A stretch of 64,000 bases of DNA from Acidobacteriota bacterium (GCA_016716435.1 JADJWI010000003.1:1116001-1180000), one strand, 5' to 3'. Positions 1 through 9,235 are shown, counted from the stretch's first letter. The notes: generated from the letters alone by a model not told the origin. Translations and numbers: made by a program.

Positions 1-1
1 T

Positions 2-931
2 CGCTCGGGAATGACGATCTTTCGCGTCGATCTTAGTTCGGCAGCGGCGAAGTCTGGCCTAAAGCCCGGAATGATCATCACTTCGATAGACGGCAAAACA
101 TCTGTCGACATGATAGAAAAGCTCGAATCTGCTATCGCCGGGCGCGACCTGACCGAAGGTTCGCGGCGGATCTACCGTGAGCGAATGTTTGAAGCTGCTT
201 TGGGCGGCAAGCCCGGGAGCGAGGTCAAGATCGGGATACAGGAGTTGGGCAAGGAACCAAGGACGGTAAGCGTCACCCGCGAAGAGTTTGCTGGCGAATA
301 TTCGCAGCCGCTCGGTAATTTTCCGGCACAGCCGATGAAGTTTGAATCGCGGCGGCTTGAGGGCAATATCGGTTATATCAGCTTCAATATGTGGGTCATC
401 GCCCAGATGCCGAAGCTGCGTGCCGCTATGAGGGAACATGCTGAAGCGGCTGGAATTATAATAGATCTTCGCGGTAATCCGGGCGGTGTCGGCGGCATGG
501 CAAGCGGGCTTGCAGGTATGATGCTGAAAGAAGAGCTGTCGCTTGGCTCGATGCGGTCGCGGGAAAGCGGGATGAAGTTTTCGGTCTTCCCGCAGCCAGG
601 GGCGTTCAACGGGCCGGTCGCGGTCTTGATCGACCATGGCTCGGGCTCGACCAGTGAAATATTCGCCGCCGGACTTCAGGATGCAGGCCGAATCACACTA
701 ATCGGCGAACGCACAGCGGGAGCGGTTTTGCCGTCATTTTTTGAGAAGCTTCCGACGGGTGCGACGTTTCAATATGCCGTTTCGGATTACCGGTCACCGA
801 AAGATGTGCTCGTCGAGGGCCGCGGCGTTGAGCCCGATATAAAGGCCGAGCTTGATGGCGAAAGCCTCGCCAAAGGGATCGATTCGCAGCTTCAGCGGGC
901 GGTCGAGGTACTACTAAAAAAGGGGAAATAA
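2..931 (+). CDS. S41 family C-terminal-processing-type peptidase, 5'-truncated by window edge
   Basis: The frame is open to the left window edge, and the first in-frame ATG (11) falls inside a PDZ-like segment, so the true start lies upstream. The PDZ part (AAAKSGLKPGMIITSIDG) is followed by an S41 protease core: GYISFNMW, IIIDLRGNPGG, and the nucleophile region GSGSTSEIFAAGL, where the Ser before Glu is the expected catalytic residue. The end has the usual VEGRGVEPDI strand. S41 enzymes are serine proteases with a Ser-Lys dyad acting in the periplasm or on secreted proteins. The stop TAA directly abuts the ATG of the next gene, suggesting co-translation. The substrate is unknown. Confidence 0.85.
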   Translation, partial: RSGMTIFRVDLSSAAAKSGLKPGMIITSIDGKTSVDMIEKLESAIAGRDLTEGSRRIYRERMFEAALGGKPGSEVKIGIQELGKEPRTVSVTREEFAGEYSQPLGNFPAQPMKFESRRLEGNIGYISFNMWVIAQMPKLRAAMREHAEAAGIIIDLRGNPGGVGGMASGLAGMMLKEELSLGSMRSRESGMKFSVFPQPGAFNGPVAVLIDHGSGSTSEIFAAGLQDAGRITLIGERTAGAVLPSFFEKLPTGATFQYAVSDYRSPKDVLVEGRGVEPDIKAELDGESLAKGIDSQLQRAVEVLLKKGK

Positions 932-1681
932 ATGAAACTGAACAAATATCTTTTGATGCTTCTTGCACTTGTCTTTTCCGGTTCCGCCGTGGCTCAGAAG
1001 GCCGGCGAAGGCTGGGCAAAACCGAGCCTCCCGGCGGCCTCGGAGATCATTGCCAAATACGTGACCGCCATCGGCGGCCGCGAGGCGAACGCGAAATTCA
1101 AGTCGCGTGTCACAACCGGCAAGGCCTCGCTCTCACCGCTCGGCATAAGCGGAACCTTCGAACAGGCAGCGGTCTCACCAAACCGCTCGGCCCTCAGAAT
1201 GGAACTCGCCGGTGTCGGACAGTTCCTGGATGTGACCGATGGCGGAACGTCGTGGGCAAATGATCCGATCCAGGGTTTTCGCCAACGCTCGGGCAAGGAG
1301 CTTGACCAGCAAAAGAACACCGCTCTCTTTGCACGGACCTATGACCTGAACGCCGCCTATAGCTCATTCGAGGTCACGGGAATTGAGAAAGTGGGCGGCA
1401 GTGATGCGTATGTCGTCATTGCAAAGCAAACCGGCCTACCGGATGACACCATCTATTTTGACGTAGCGAGCGGACTGATCGTCCGGACGGATTCAACCTC
1501 GATCTCTCCGCAGGGCGAGATCAAAACGCAGTCATTTCCGAGCGATTACCGTGAGGTGGACGGCATCAAGATCCCTTTCAAGATCAGATCTGTTATCCCG
1601 AATGTGGAAATACTCCTGACGGTTGAAAAGGTCGAGCACGACGTCACCGTCAGCGACGAGAAATTTGCTAGGCCGAAGTAG
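932..1681 (+). CDS. secreted LolA-like outer-membrane lipoprotein-sorting-type protein
   Basis: 249 aa. A signal peptide is visible (MKLNKYLLMLLALVFSGSAVAQ, cleavage likely after VAQ). The mature protein has the layout seen in LolA-fold secreted proteins of Acidobacteriota: an N-terminal helix ending in YVTAIGGREA, then alternating beta strands (DVTDGGTSWAND, DDTIYFDVASGLIVRTD, YREVDGIKIPFKI). Such proteins are often annotated as outer membrane lipoprotein-sorting proteins, but a lipoprotein-carrier role is not shown. The ATG follows the stop of the S41 peptidase without a gap, so the two are probably one transcript. Its 3' end overlaps the convergent glycerophosphodiesterase gene by 14 bp. 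Confidence 0.7.
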   Translation: MKLNKYLLMLLALVFSGSAVAQKAGEGWAKPSLPAASEIIAKYVTAIGGREANAKFKSRVTTGKASLSPLGISGTFEQAAVSPNRSALRMELAGVGQFLDVTDGGTSWANDPIQGFRQRSGKELDQQKNTALFARTYDLNAAYSSFEVTGIEKVGGSDAYVVIAKQTGLPDDTIYFDVASGLIVRTDSTSISPQGEIKTQSFPSDYREVDGIKIPFKIRSVIPNVEILLTVEKVEHDVTVSDEKFARPK

Positions 1682-2513
1682 CCGCGGCTTTTAACTCTTT
1701 GACCCCGAGAAATTCCTCACGCTTTTTGAGGAGCTTCGCGGGGTCATTTGTTATTACGGCCTTTACTCCGAGCAGTGCGGACCGCTTTAGCCAATGAGAG
1801 TGGTCCGCAGTCCAGATCGCTACCGGCAGCCCGGCTTTCGTGGCCTTTTTCATCAGCTTTCGTGTGGCAAGCGAATAGTGGATCGAAAGTTCGTGGGCTC
1901 CGAGCTCTTCCGCAAGCCGGACAAGGTATTTCTCCTTTCTAAGTATCGTCTTTATCTTCGGTGCGAAGAGGGCCGCGGTTCGAACTTCGGGGAGATTCTC
2001 GCGAAAGAAGGTGATGACCGGGTGCCGAAAGCTCTTGACGATCAACGTGCCGGCTAGGTTCGCGCCTTCGATGACCGCAGCGACCGCACGGGCAAGCGGA
2101 TAGAGGTCATCGTTCTTGCACTTTAGCTCAACGTAGATCTCACCGCGAAAGTCCTTCAAAAAGTTTAAGGCAGAAGCGAGGGTAATGATCCGCTCCTCAG
2201 AAAATACGGCCCTTTTCCCTTTCTTATTGCTTCGGGAGAACCAGCTTCCGACATCGATGTGCGAAAGTTCTTCGGAGCTATATGCCGCGACCTTGCCCGG
2301 CCTTCCGGCCGTGCGTTTGAGCGACGAATCGTGAATGACGACGGGAACGCCGTCCGCCGCGAGCCGGACGTCAAATTCGATCCCGTCGGCCGGGCAATCG
2401 ATCGCTCGCTGAAAGGCGGCGAGCGTGTTCTCCGGTGCGACGGCGCTTGCACCGCGGTGCGCGATTATCAGAGGAAGAGGATGCGATGGGCCGGTGAGGT
2501 CGAAGATCTTCAT
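1668..2513 (-). CDS. cytoplasmic glycerophosphodiester phosphodiesterase
   Basis: 281 aa, hydrolysing glycerophosphodiesters to glycerol-3-phosphate and an alcohol. The family signature is complete near the N-terminus: IIAHRGASAVAPENTLAAF (catalytic His-Arg), GIEFDVRLAADG (metal-binding Glu-x-Asp) and VVIHDSSLKRT (second catalytic His). No signal peptide is present, so it should act in the cytoplasm like UgpQ. A second, exported member of the family sits at 28290-29222. It lies 15 bp downstream of the methyltransferase gene on the same strand, the distal member of a minus-strand run starting at 5719. Confidence 0.88.
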   Translation of the reverse strand: MKIFDLTGPSHPLPLIIAHRGASAVAPENTLAAFQRAIDCPADGIEFDVRLAADGVPVVIHDSSLKRTAGRPGKVAAYSSEELSHIDVGSWFSRSNKKGKRAVFSEERIITLASALNFLKDFRGEIYVELKCKNDDLYPLARAVAAVIEGANLAGTLIVKSFRHPVITFFRENLPEVRTAALFAPKIKTILRKEKYLVRLAEELGAHELSIHYSLATRKLMKKATKAGLPVAIWTADHSHWLKRSALLGVKAVITNDPAKLLKKREEFLGVKELKAAATSA

Positions 2514-2528
2514 CGGTTTTTTTGCGGG

Positions 2529-3185
2529 TCAGATCCTTTCAAGCAAAAAGATCGTCTTTGACCACGAGATAGGTTCGTTTAACGGGAACCTATGATTGCC
2601 CACTATCCTAAAATACTTTTGTGAAATCCGTCTTACATCTTTGATCGGATGTATCTTGAATTTGTAAAGAAATTCGAGCATCGAACCGACGAGCGAAGGC
2701 TTGACAGGGATAAAGACGAGCTTTGCTCCCGGATTTAGAACGCGTGCCATCTCGGCAAGGCCGGCTTCTAGCGAGACGTACTCGAGCACCCCGCAGGTTA
2801 TCACGAGGTCGAAAGTTTCATCCTCGAAAGGAAGTTCGAGCACGTTTCCTTGCACTACCTCGATGCGATTGTCATCGGTCTTTTTATCGCGGCGGAACTC
2901 GCTCCGGGCGATGTCGAGCGAGTGGAGCGAAAGATCGAGAGCAATGGTGCCGCGATGCGGGACGCCGGAATCCTCTAGGCCGAGCGTGATAATGCCGGTG
3001 CCGCTCCCGGCGTCAAGCACCATTGATTCTTCCGTCAGGCCGAGGTCGAGCGAGCGAAGGTATTTTGACACAGAAGCTCGATAGCCATTGACCCGCAGGG
3101 CAATGTTATGCACTTCCGCGATGCTATCGTAAAAGCTTTCCGTCTTGCTTTTTGAACGTTTGTCTGCGGGCTTTGGGGCGGTCAT
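2529..3185 (-). CDS. class I SAM-dependent methyltransferase
   Basis: 218 aa. Rossmann-type methyltransferase with motif I VLDAGSGTGIITLGL (SAM-binding glycine loop), an acidic residue after strand 2 (ALDLSLHSLDIA), and motif IV-like DLVITCGVLEYV. It belongs to the UbiE/Methyltransf_11 class. The substrate cannot be deduced; small molecules or lipids are typical. The start overlaps the stop of the upstream thioredoxin-domain gene by 4 bp (ATGA arrangement), indicating translational coupling. Confidence 0.8.
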   Translation of the reverse strand: MTAPKPADKRSKSKTESFYDSIAEVHNIALRVNGYRASVSKYLRSLDLGLTEESMVLDAGSGTGIITLGLEDSGVPHRGTIALDLSLHSLDIARSEFRRDKKTDDNRIEVVQGNVLELPFEDETFDLVITCGVLEYVSLEAGLAEMARVLNPGAKLVFIPVKPSLVGSMLEFLYKFKIHPIKDVRRISQKYFRIVGNHRFPLNEPISWSKTIFLLERI

Positions 3186-4603
3186 TTTTCGTCCAGCAAC
3201 GCCTTTATCCGGCGATGCATTTCCTCCATTCGGCTCGGACTCGAACCCGACTCGATAAATCTTATGATCCCTTTTCGATCGATCAGGACGGCGGTCGGGA
3301 GTGCCGTTGCTCCATACTGTATTTGGGCCTGCTGGTCACGCGTTACAACGAAATCATAAGGCAGGCGATACTTTTCACGAAAGCGCTTAAGGAACTCGAT
3401 CTCGTTCGGATTATCAACGCTAAATCCTTCGGTCCGTCCGTAATAGCGCGTGACGCCGAGTACTACCAGTCCCTTATCACCATAGTCACGCTGCCACTCG
3501 GTCAGGTGCGGAAACGCGTCAAAGCACGGCCCGCACCAGGTCGCCCAAAAATCGAGAAGAACGACCTTGCCGCGGAGCGCGGCGATCGTCTGCGGCTCGC
3601 CAGGAAACCAACGGTCTACGCTCGGAAGCTCGAAGGCCGGCTCGGCCATCAGCTTGTAATGCTTTTCGCGAGCTTTGAGACGGCGGATCGCGTCATTTGC
3701 GACTGCCTTGTTCGAAAAGACCTTGCCCGCTTCGATCAGAGCGGACATATAGCCTTCCATCGCGGCGGACTTTTTACCCTGGTCGATGCGGTAAACCAAC
3801 AGCTTGTCAGTGGCGTAATAAAAAAGGTCTGAGGCTCCGACGCCGCCGGCTACCTTTCTAAGATCCGTAAGCGCGACTTCCGCCTCGGGGGCCTTATCGG
3901 AGTCGCGATAGCTCTCAAAAAGCAGCATTCCGTTGTCGAGGAGTTCGTCGAGCCCTCGGGCCTTTAGGCTTGGGTCGGCGAGCATCGACTTCGAGGTCCG
4001 ATAGGCACGGTCGGCAAATTGGACCGCCTTCGCTGGGCTTTGAGCGGCCAGATATGCCTTTGCGAGTTCATTGTTCATCCGCGAGACTTCGGAAGCTCGC
4101 CGCGGTTCGTTTCCGTCATATTCTGCTAGGAAACGGGTGGCGTCCTCGAAGTTCTTCTGTTTTGCATGGATCACGACGAGGAGCGAACGTGCCGTTTGGG
4201 CCTTCTCGCCGACGGTATCTTTCCGGGCAAGATATTCCGTAAGCGAAGCGGCGGTCCGGTCGAGATTCTCTGAGATCCAATGAAGCAGTCCCTTGTAGTA
4301 AACGTCCTCGGTCGTGAGGTCGGTCCGCTCCTCAGCCGCCATCGCATACTTTGCAGCGAGCTGCTTCTGCTCACGCTCGGTGACGAGCCTAAGCTCTTCA
4401 GAATATGCGATCTTTTTCTGGGCAAATTCCTCGAACTTTTTGCGACGAAAGCCATTCGCTTCTTCATAAAGCTCACGGACAGGCCGTTCGCTTCGCTCGA
4501 CTTCTGCAACCGGGCTCGCCGTGGGCCTTGCACGCCGCGACTGGGCGGCCACATCCGCGACGGCAAATGAAAGAATGATAAAAAATATAACTGCCGTTCT
4601 CAT
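3182..4603 (-). CDS. exported TlpA-like thioredoxin-domain protein with helical repeat region
   Basis: 473 aa. A signal peptide (about residues 1-21, ending VADVAAQ) precedes a long helical, TPR-like region (residues 45-320). A C-terminal TlpA/ResA-type thioredoxin fold follows with the redox motif WCGPC (CGPC 357-360) in a FWATWCGPCFDAFP context and the cis-Pro strand ALPTAVLIDRKG. The family reduces or isomerises disulfides in the periplasm. The helical part may bind client proteins. It lies directly upstream of the methyltransferase (4-bp overlap) and 6 bp downstream of the glycine oxidase gene. Confidence 0.8.
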   Translation of the reverse strand: MRTAVIFFIILSFAVADVAAQSRRARPTASPVAEVERSERPVRELYEEANGFRRKKFEEFAQKKIAYSEELRLVTEREQKQLAAKYAMAAEERTDLTTEDVYYKGLLHWISENLDRTAASLTEYLARKDTVGEKAQTARSLLVVIHAKQKNFEDATRFLAEYDGNEPRRASEVSRMNNELAKAYLAAQSPAKAVQFADRAYRTSKSMLADPSLKARGLDELLDNGMLLFESYRDSDKAPEAEVALTDLRKVAGGVGASDLFYYATDKLLVYRIDQGKKSAAMEGYMSALIEAGKVFSNKAVANDAIRRLKAREKHYKLMAEPAFELPSVDRWFPGEPQTIAALRGKVVLLDFWATWCGPCFDAFPHLTEWQRDYGDKGLVVLGVTRYYGRTEGFSVDNPNEIEFLKRFREKYRLPYDFVVTRDQQAQIQYGATALPTAVLIDRKGIIRFIESGSSPSRMEEMHRRIKALLDEK

Positions 4604-4609
4604 AAGGGA

Positions 4610-5719
4610 TTACGATGCCGCAGCCTCCTTGCCCGATGCAGGAAGAAACGGCCGGGCGAAATCCGGTACCGAGCCCGCAAGCACCGCCTCGGCGATCAAC
4701 TTTGCCGTTACGGGAGCGAGCAAGATGCCGTTTCGGTAATGTCCGGTCGCTACAAAGAGCCCGCGAACTCCGGGAACAGCTCCGATCAACGGCTCGCCTC
4801 CGGCCGCAAAAGGCCTGAGCCCTGCCCATTTATCAACCGGTTCGCGGCCCGCAAGCTCAGGCAAAAGCCGCTCCGCCGAGCTCCGCAACGATAGTACACC
4901 ATCGGCCGTAACGTCGGTGTTAAAACCCGCGTCCTCGACCGTCGCTCCGACAAGGAGCCGTCCGTCTCGTCGCGGCACAAGATAGCCGCCCGCACCGTAA
5001 ACGACGTGCCACAGGGAAGAAAAATTCTTGTATGCGATTACCTGACCTTTAACTGGAGTGACCTGCGGACACCGGTTTTGAAGCAGAACGGAAGACCATG
5101 CCCCTACTGCAATCACAACGGCATCAGCTTCAAAAATGCGTCCATTAGATCGTGCCCCGAAAGTCTCGCCATTTTTGATGATCAACTCATCGACCGGCGA
5201 ATGCTCAAGCACTTCGATCGCGTTTCTTCGGGCAAATTCCGAAAGTCCCTGAACGAGCTTGCGGTTCTCAACCTGACCGTTGTCCCGACAAAGCGCACCG
5301 GCAACGATATCTCCGGAAAGCGACGGCTCGAGCTTTCGGACATCTTCGGCCGAAAGGAAATCAGCCTGCATTCCGGCGTTTTGCTGAGCCGAAAGACGTT
5401 CTCGAAGCTGATCGGCCTCATCGTCAGAGAACGCCGCACAGATCGTCCCCGTCCGGTCGAGTTCGATATCAATGCCGGTCTCATCGAGAAGTGCCGCCGC
5501 AAATTCGGGATACATCTCATTCGACAACCGGCAGAGCCGGTACATTGCATCGACCGTCTCGGTTTCGGCGTCCGGGGCGAGCATTCCCGCCGCAGCCCAC
5601 GATGACTCCATTCCGGCCCGGCCTTTTTCGAGCACGGTGATGCGGCCGGCGCCGGCGATACGCAGCTCACGAGCTGCCGCCAGGCCGATAACACCACCGC
5701 CGATGATGAGGACGTTCAT
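4610..5719 (-). CDS. thiO: glycine oxidase ThiO (FAD-dependent DAO family)
   Basis: 369 aa with the chosen ATG at 5719, which begins directly with the dinucleotide-binding strand MNVLIIGGGVIGLAAARE. A longer frame to 5779 would put 20 extra residues across the divergent icd start and is less likely. The DAO fold is supported by ESSWAAAGML near residue 40, VKGQVIAY, and the C-terminal GLRPFAAGGEPLIG and GHYRNGILLAP, typical of ThiO/glycine oxidases. These oxidise glycine to iminoglyoxylate for thiazole synthesis. No other thi gene is visible here. Divergent from icd across 41 bp. Confidence 0.82.
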   Translation of the reverse strand: MNVLIIGGGVIGLAAARELRIAGAGRITVLEKGRAGMESSWAAAGMLAPDAETETVDAMYRLCRLSNEMYPEFAAALLDETGIDIELDRTGTICAAFSDDEADQLRERLSAQQNAGMQADFLSAEDVRKLEPSLSGDIVAGALCRDNGQVENRKLVQGLSEFARRNAIEVLEHSPVDELIIKNGETFGARSNGRIFEADAVVIAVGAWSSVLLQNRCPQVTPVKGQVIAYKNFSSLWHVVYGAGGYLVPRRDGRLLVGATVEDAGFNTDVTADGVLSLRSSAERLLPELAGREPVDKWAGLRPFAAGGEPLIGAVPGVRGLFVATGHYRNGILLAPVTAKLIAEAVLAGSVPDFARPFLPASGKEAAAS

Positions 5720-5760
5720 AAAGCAAAGAAATATTATAAGATATGGAGAGCTAAACTCGT

Positions 5761-6783
5761 ATGAAACACAACATCGCATTGATCCCGGGAGACGGCATTG
5801 GGCCGGAGATAACCTCGGCCACGGTTCGTATCATTGAAGCAGCAGGCGTGGAGGTCGAGTGGTCAACGCACATCCTCGGCGCTCAGGCGCAGGAGAAATA
5901 CGGCACGACGCTGCCGGATGACGCCATTAGCTCGATCCGACAGAATAAAGTGGCCCTCAAGGGGCCGATAATGACCCCGGTTGGGAAGGGGTTCACCTCG
6001 GTCAATGTGGGCCTGAGGAAGGCTCTTGATCTTTACGCCAACGTCCGGCCGGTAAAGGCTCTGCCGAACGTGCCTTGTCGCTACCCGGAACTCGACCTCG
6101 TGATCGTCCGCGAAAACACCGAAGGGCTTTATTCGGGCATTGAGCACGTTGTCGTTCCCGGTGTGGTTGAGAGCCTTAAGGTGATCACCGAGAAGGCTTC
6201 GACGCGGATCGCAAAATATGCGTTTGAATTTGCCCGCGATAACGGCCGCAAAAAAGTAACCGCCGTTCACAAGGCGAATATAATGAAGCTCTCGGACGGG
6301 CTTTTCCTCGAGTGCTTCTATAACGTCGCGAAAGATTTTCCTGACATCGAGGCGGACGACAAGATCATCGACAACTGCTGCATGCAGCTTGTAATGCGGC
6401 CGGAGCAGTTCGATGTTCTCGTAATGGAAAATCTTTACGGCGACATTCTCTCGGATCTTTGCGCCGGACTGATCGGCGGGCTCGGGCTTGCGCCGGGCGC
6501 GAACATCGGCGAGCAGGGAGCGGTCTTTGAAGCGGTTCACGGCTCGGCACCGGATATTGCGGGGCAGGGCATCGCCAACCCGACGGCGATCCTGATGTCC
6601 GGTTTGATGATGCTTCGCCACATCGGCGAAAATGACGCAGCGGAAAGAGCGGAAAAGGCAATGCTCGCGGTTTTCGCCGAGGGCAAATACCTTACTCGCG
6701 ACCTAGGCGGCACGACCAACACCGCCGACTTTGCTTCGGCAATCATCGAGAAACTTCGTTCCACCGAAACTGCCGCGGCCTAA
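5761..6783 (+). CDS. icd: NAD-type isocitrate dehydrogenase (IDH/IPMDH family)
   Basis: 340 aa, the length of compact NAD-dependent IDHs. Seen: IALIPGDGIGPEIT at the N-terminus, IVRENTEGLYSGIEH, the Mg-binding segment MENLYGDILSDLCAGLIGGLG, and HGSAPDIAGQGIANPTA. The Asp in that last segment fits NAD rather than NADP preference. IPMDH is an alternative, but ENTEGLYSG and NVGLRKALDLYANVRPVK favour a TCA-cycle IDH (isocitrate to 2-oxoglutarate). A GGAGAG ribosome site lies at 5745-5750, 10 nt before the ATG. Followed by a strong bidirectional terminator. Confidence 0.85.
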   Translation: MKHNIALIPGDGIGPEITSATVRIIEAAGVEVEWSTHILGAQAQEKYGTTLPDDAISSIRQNKVALKGPIMTPVGKGFTSVNVGLRKALDLYANVRPVKALPNVPCRYPELDLVIVRENTEGLYSGIEHVVVPGVVESLKVITEKASTRIAKYAFEFARDNGRKKVTAVHKANIMKLSDGLFLECFYNVAKDFPDIEADDKIIDNCCMQLVMRPEQFDVLVMENLYGDILSDLCAGLIGGLGLAPGANIGEQGAVFEAVHGSAPDIAGQGIANPTAILMSGLMMLRHIGENDAAERAEKAMLAVFAEGKYLTRDLGGTTNTADFASAIIEKLRSTETAAA

Positions 6784-6816
6784 ATAGCCGCAGGTTGGAC
6801 CGGGTCGGCGAAATAA

Positions 6817-6846
6817 AAAGAGGTTGCGACGGATCGCAACCTCTTT
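6817..6846. terminator. bidirectional intrinsic terminator between icd and the copper oxidase
   Basis: A perfect 13-bp inverted repeat (arms 6817-6829 and 6834-6846) with a CGGA loop. The arms begin with AAA and end with TTT, so each strand sees a GC-rich stem followed by T residues. It lies exactly between two convergent genes. Confidence 0.9.
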
Positions 6847-6871
6847 CTCTATAGTTCCGCTGTCGTCGATG

Positions 6872-9091
6872 TCAATTTACGGGCATTCCAACAAAGTCGA
6901 TGTCCAGCACGTTATCGTCGGCAGAGATCACCCGGGACGAAACCGGGAAATCGATGCCTTTTGCCCTAACTGAAACTAGGTAGCTTCGCCCCGCGGGAAT
7001 ATCGGGTACCAAATAGTGGCCGAACGAATTCGAAACGACCGGGACGCTTACTCCCGTACCGAGGGCCGTCACGGTTATCGATGATCCGCTTATCCCACGG
7101 CCTTCAGGATCGATTATCCGTCCTCCGATGACGATCGGAGCTGCGGTCGGGGCCAAATTAGCGAATACGACCTGCTCATTCGAATCCCCGTTCTCGCCGT
7201 TCGGACCGACCGCGGAAACCGCGAAATAATACCTCCATGACGGCAGGCCATTAAATGATGCACTGGTGGCATTAGCGCCGTAATCCAAGATCGAAGTGTA
7301 GTTTCCCGGGGTCACTCCATACTTGACCCTATAGCCGGTCGCTCCGGGCACCGGGACCCATGAGATGTTCGCCGTTTGGTTTCCGCCGCTCGATTTGACG
7401 ATCATCGGTGAACCGAGGCCAGCACCGTATTCGACCTTCACCATCTCTGCCACGGACGGCACGCCGTTCTCGTCAATGAGAAACAACATGTAATAGCCCG
7501 GCGGTGCTATGTTCGCGTTTCGCGGAGCCTTGACCGATAGCCCGCCCTCGGCGACCGTAAACTCGAGTGGGACCCGTCTCTGTTCGAAATCGACCGAGTG
7601 CGTAACTGATGAGACCCGCATCATGACGACCTGTTCGATCGCCCCAGCATCAGGTGTCCCGACCGCAAATACCTCATCGAATTCTACTGCTGAGGGGGCC
7701 GAGTTGATCTCCGGCCGTGGAGCAAGGTTGCCCGACCCGTCCGAGTCATAAAGATATGGAGGCGTGAAGATCTCCATATTCTTTTCAAGGTATCCGACAT
7801 TGAAACAGGTTCCACAGATGCCGCCGCCACCGGTCAAGACTCTACCGTCGGGTAGCAGCAATGCCGTAGAATGGTATTGCCGCTTTTGAGAGGCGTCACT
7901 TAACGTCGACCACTCGCCGCTCTCAGGGTCCCAAAGCTCCGCCGAAAGCACACTGGCATTGAGATCAACGAGATTCGCACCGCTGCTCAACCCGCCCGTT
8001 GCGAGAACCTTGCCATCGGGAAGAACAGTCAGATTATGTTGCCTTCTGCCGAACGCCATGTTTTCCGCCGTAACCGAAACTGGGCTTACGGACGGATCTC
8101 TGAAATCGACCGTAACAGTTTCCCGACGCGAATTCGATCCGCCGCTCGCAACAACGCGGCCGACATCATACATTGCAAAGGAACCGTATGATCGCCAGAT
8201 TCCGTCGACCCGCCAACCGGCGCTTTGACTTGATCCTGCTCCCGCAGTCTCAAGGTAATACATCGGTGGATTTGGGCCGAAGTAAAATGCTTTGCCGTTA
8301 GGGGCAGCCTGTATCCAGGGATAGATCGGCATAGAAAGCGTGAAATTGCTAAGTGTCCGAAGTGTTCCGTCGGTGGCATATACTTCATGACTTGATGGGC
8401 CGCCGGAGGTGATCAACATCTCGCCGTTTGCTAACGGGGTTACAGAAGGGTACCAGCGCTCGAAGTGCATGTCCGGGCCAAGCGACCACAGATTGGTAAC
8501 TTGATCAAAGAAATGCGTCCTTTTAATACCGTCGAGGTTCCCGTTCTTGTTTCCCCCAGCTAAAAAGGGGGTTCCGTCCGGAAGGTGGGCAAACCCGGCA
8601 CAAAAGACGTTATGCCCGGTCTGGACATTATCTACATTAGAAACGAGATTGGTTGCCGGATCCCATACAGATGCCCGCGTGAAGTCATGCGTAGGGTAGC
8701 TTTCCGCCGGATTATCGCCAACAGAATCCCACATTAAGACTATGCCGTTAGGCAGCAGCATCACGTGGATCGGCACCAAAGGCAATTGATAGGTGGGCGA
8801 CCATGAGCCAACCAAGTGCCCGTTCGGATTGAACTGACGTTCGGCCGCTTCGCCGTTCTTTGCCAGATTCTCCCAGTTTGAAAACTGCTCGAAGCTCTGC
8901 TGCAGTTCGAGGTTCAACCGGTCGAATCCTTTGAATCCGAAATCAGTTTGCCGGTGCTTTTCGATCTCAGCTTTTGAAGACTTGTCCTTAAGGTGGCCCT
9001 CATGAGGGTATGCGGGCAAAACCAAAGAGAGGAGAACGAGCAGGGCGCAGGAAAGCCTGCAAAGTGCGGGCAAACAACGAAAAAAACTCAT
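6872..9091 (-). CDS. secreted galactose oxidase/glyoxal oxidase-like copper-radical oxidase
   Basis: 739 aa. A signal peptide (to about residue 28) is followed by a kelch-type beta-propeller and a DUF1929-like C-terminal domain of the galactose oxidase family. All expected active-site positions are present: Cys164 (NVFCAG) and Tyr214 (ERWYPS), the pair that forms the thioether-linked radical cofactor, then Tyr406-His407 (RQYHSTALLLPDGRV) and His498 (SSVTHSVDFEQRR) as copper ligands. Two extra domains follow: fibronectin type III (about 565-650) and a carboxypeptidase-regulatory-like domain (about 655-739). The family oxidises primary alcohols or aldehydes with O2 to give H2O2. The actual substrate is unknown. 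Confidence 0.88.
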   Translation of the reverse strand: MSFFRCLPALCRLSCALLVLLSLVLPAYPHEGHLKDKSSKAEIEKHRQTDFGFKGFDRLNLELQQSFEQFSNWENLAKNGEAAERQFNPNGHLVGSWSPTYQLPLVPIHVMLLPNGIVLMWDSVGDNPAESYPTHDFTRASVWDPATNLVSNVDNVQTGHNVFCAGFAHLPDGTPFLAGGNKNGNLDGIKRTHFFDQVTNLWSLGPDMHFERWYPSVTPLANGEMLITSGGPSSHEVYATDGTLRTLSNFTLSMPIYPWIQAAPNGKAFYFGPNPPMYYLETAGAGSSQSAGWRVDGIWRSYGSFAMYDVGRVVASGGSNSRRETVTVDFRDPSVSPVSVTAENMAFGRRQHNLTVLPDGKVLATGGLSSGANLVDLNASVLSAELWDPESGEWSTLSDASQKRQYHSTALLLPDGRVLTGGGGICGTCFNVGYLEKNMEIFTPPYLYDSDGSGNLAPRPEINSAPSAVEFDEVFAVGTPDAGAIEQVVMMRVSSVTHSVDFEQRRVPLEFTVAEGGLSVKAPRNANIAPPGYYMLFLIDENGVPSVAEMVKVEYGAGLGSPMIVKSSGGNQTANISWVPVPGATGYRVKYGVTPGNYTSILDYGANATSASFNGLPSWRYYFAVSAVGPNGENGDSNEQVVFANLAPTAAPIVIGGRIIDPEGRGISGSSITVTALGTGVSVPVVSNSFGHYLVPDIPAGRSYLVSVRAKGIDFPVSSRVISADDNVLDIDFVGMPVN

Positions 9092-9100
9092 AACAACTCC

Positions 9101-9120
9101 TCAGGCTGGGGGCAGCCTGA
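9101..9120 (-). promoter_or_regulatory. leader hairpin adjacent to the oxidase ribosome-binding site
   Basis: A perfect 7-bp inverted repeat (TCAGGCT / AGCCTGA, loop GGGGGC) sits in the presumed 5' leader of the copper oxidase. On the minus strand the hairpin runs straight into the AGGAG ribosome site preceding the ATG at 9091. It may affect translation or be incidental; there is no T-run, so it is not a terminator. Confidence 0.4.
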
Positions 9121-9235
9121 AAATGAAAAACCCACGGAGCAACGCTCCCGAATTTACAGGTGTCCGGAATGATACACCACTTATGCGAAGTTGTAAATAC
9201 CTATTTTCGCCAGAATTCCTGAATCTCGGAAGATT

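Noticed and set aside
5720..5779. Longer ThiO N-terminus starting at 5779
   Set aside because: It would overlap the divergent icd start and place 20 extra residues before the FAD-binding strand, which normally begins at residue 1-5.
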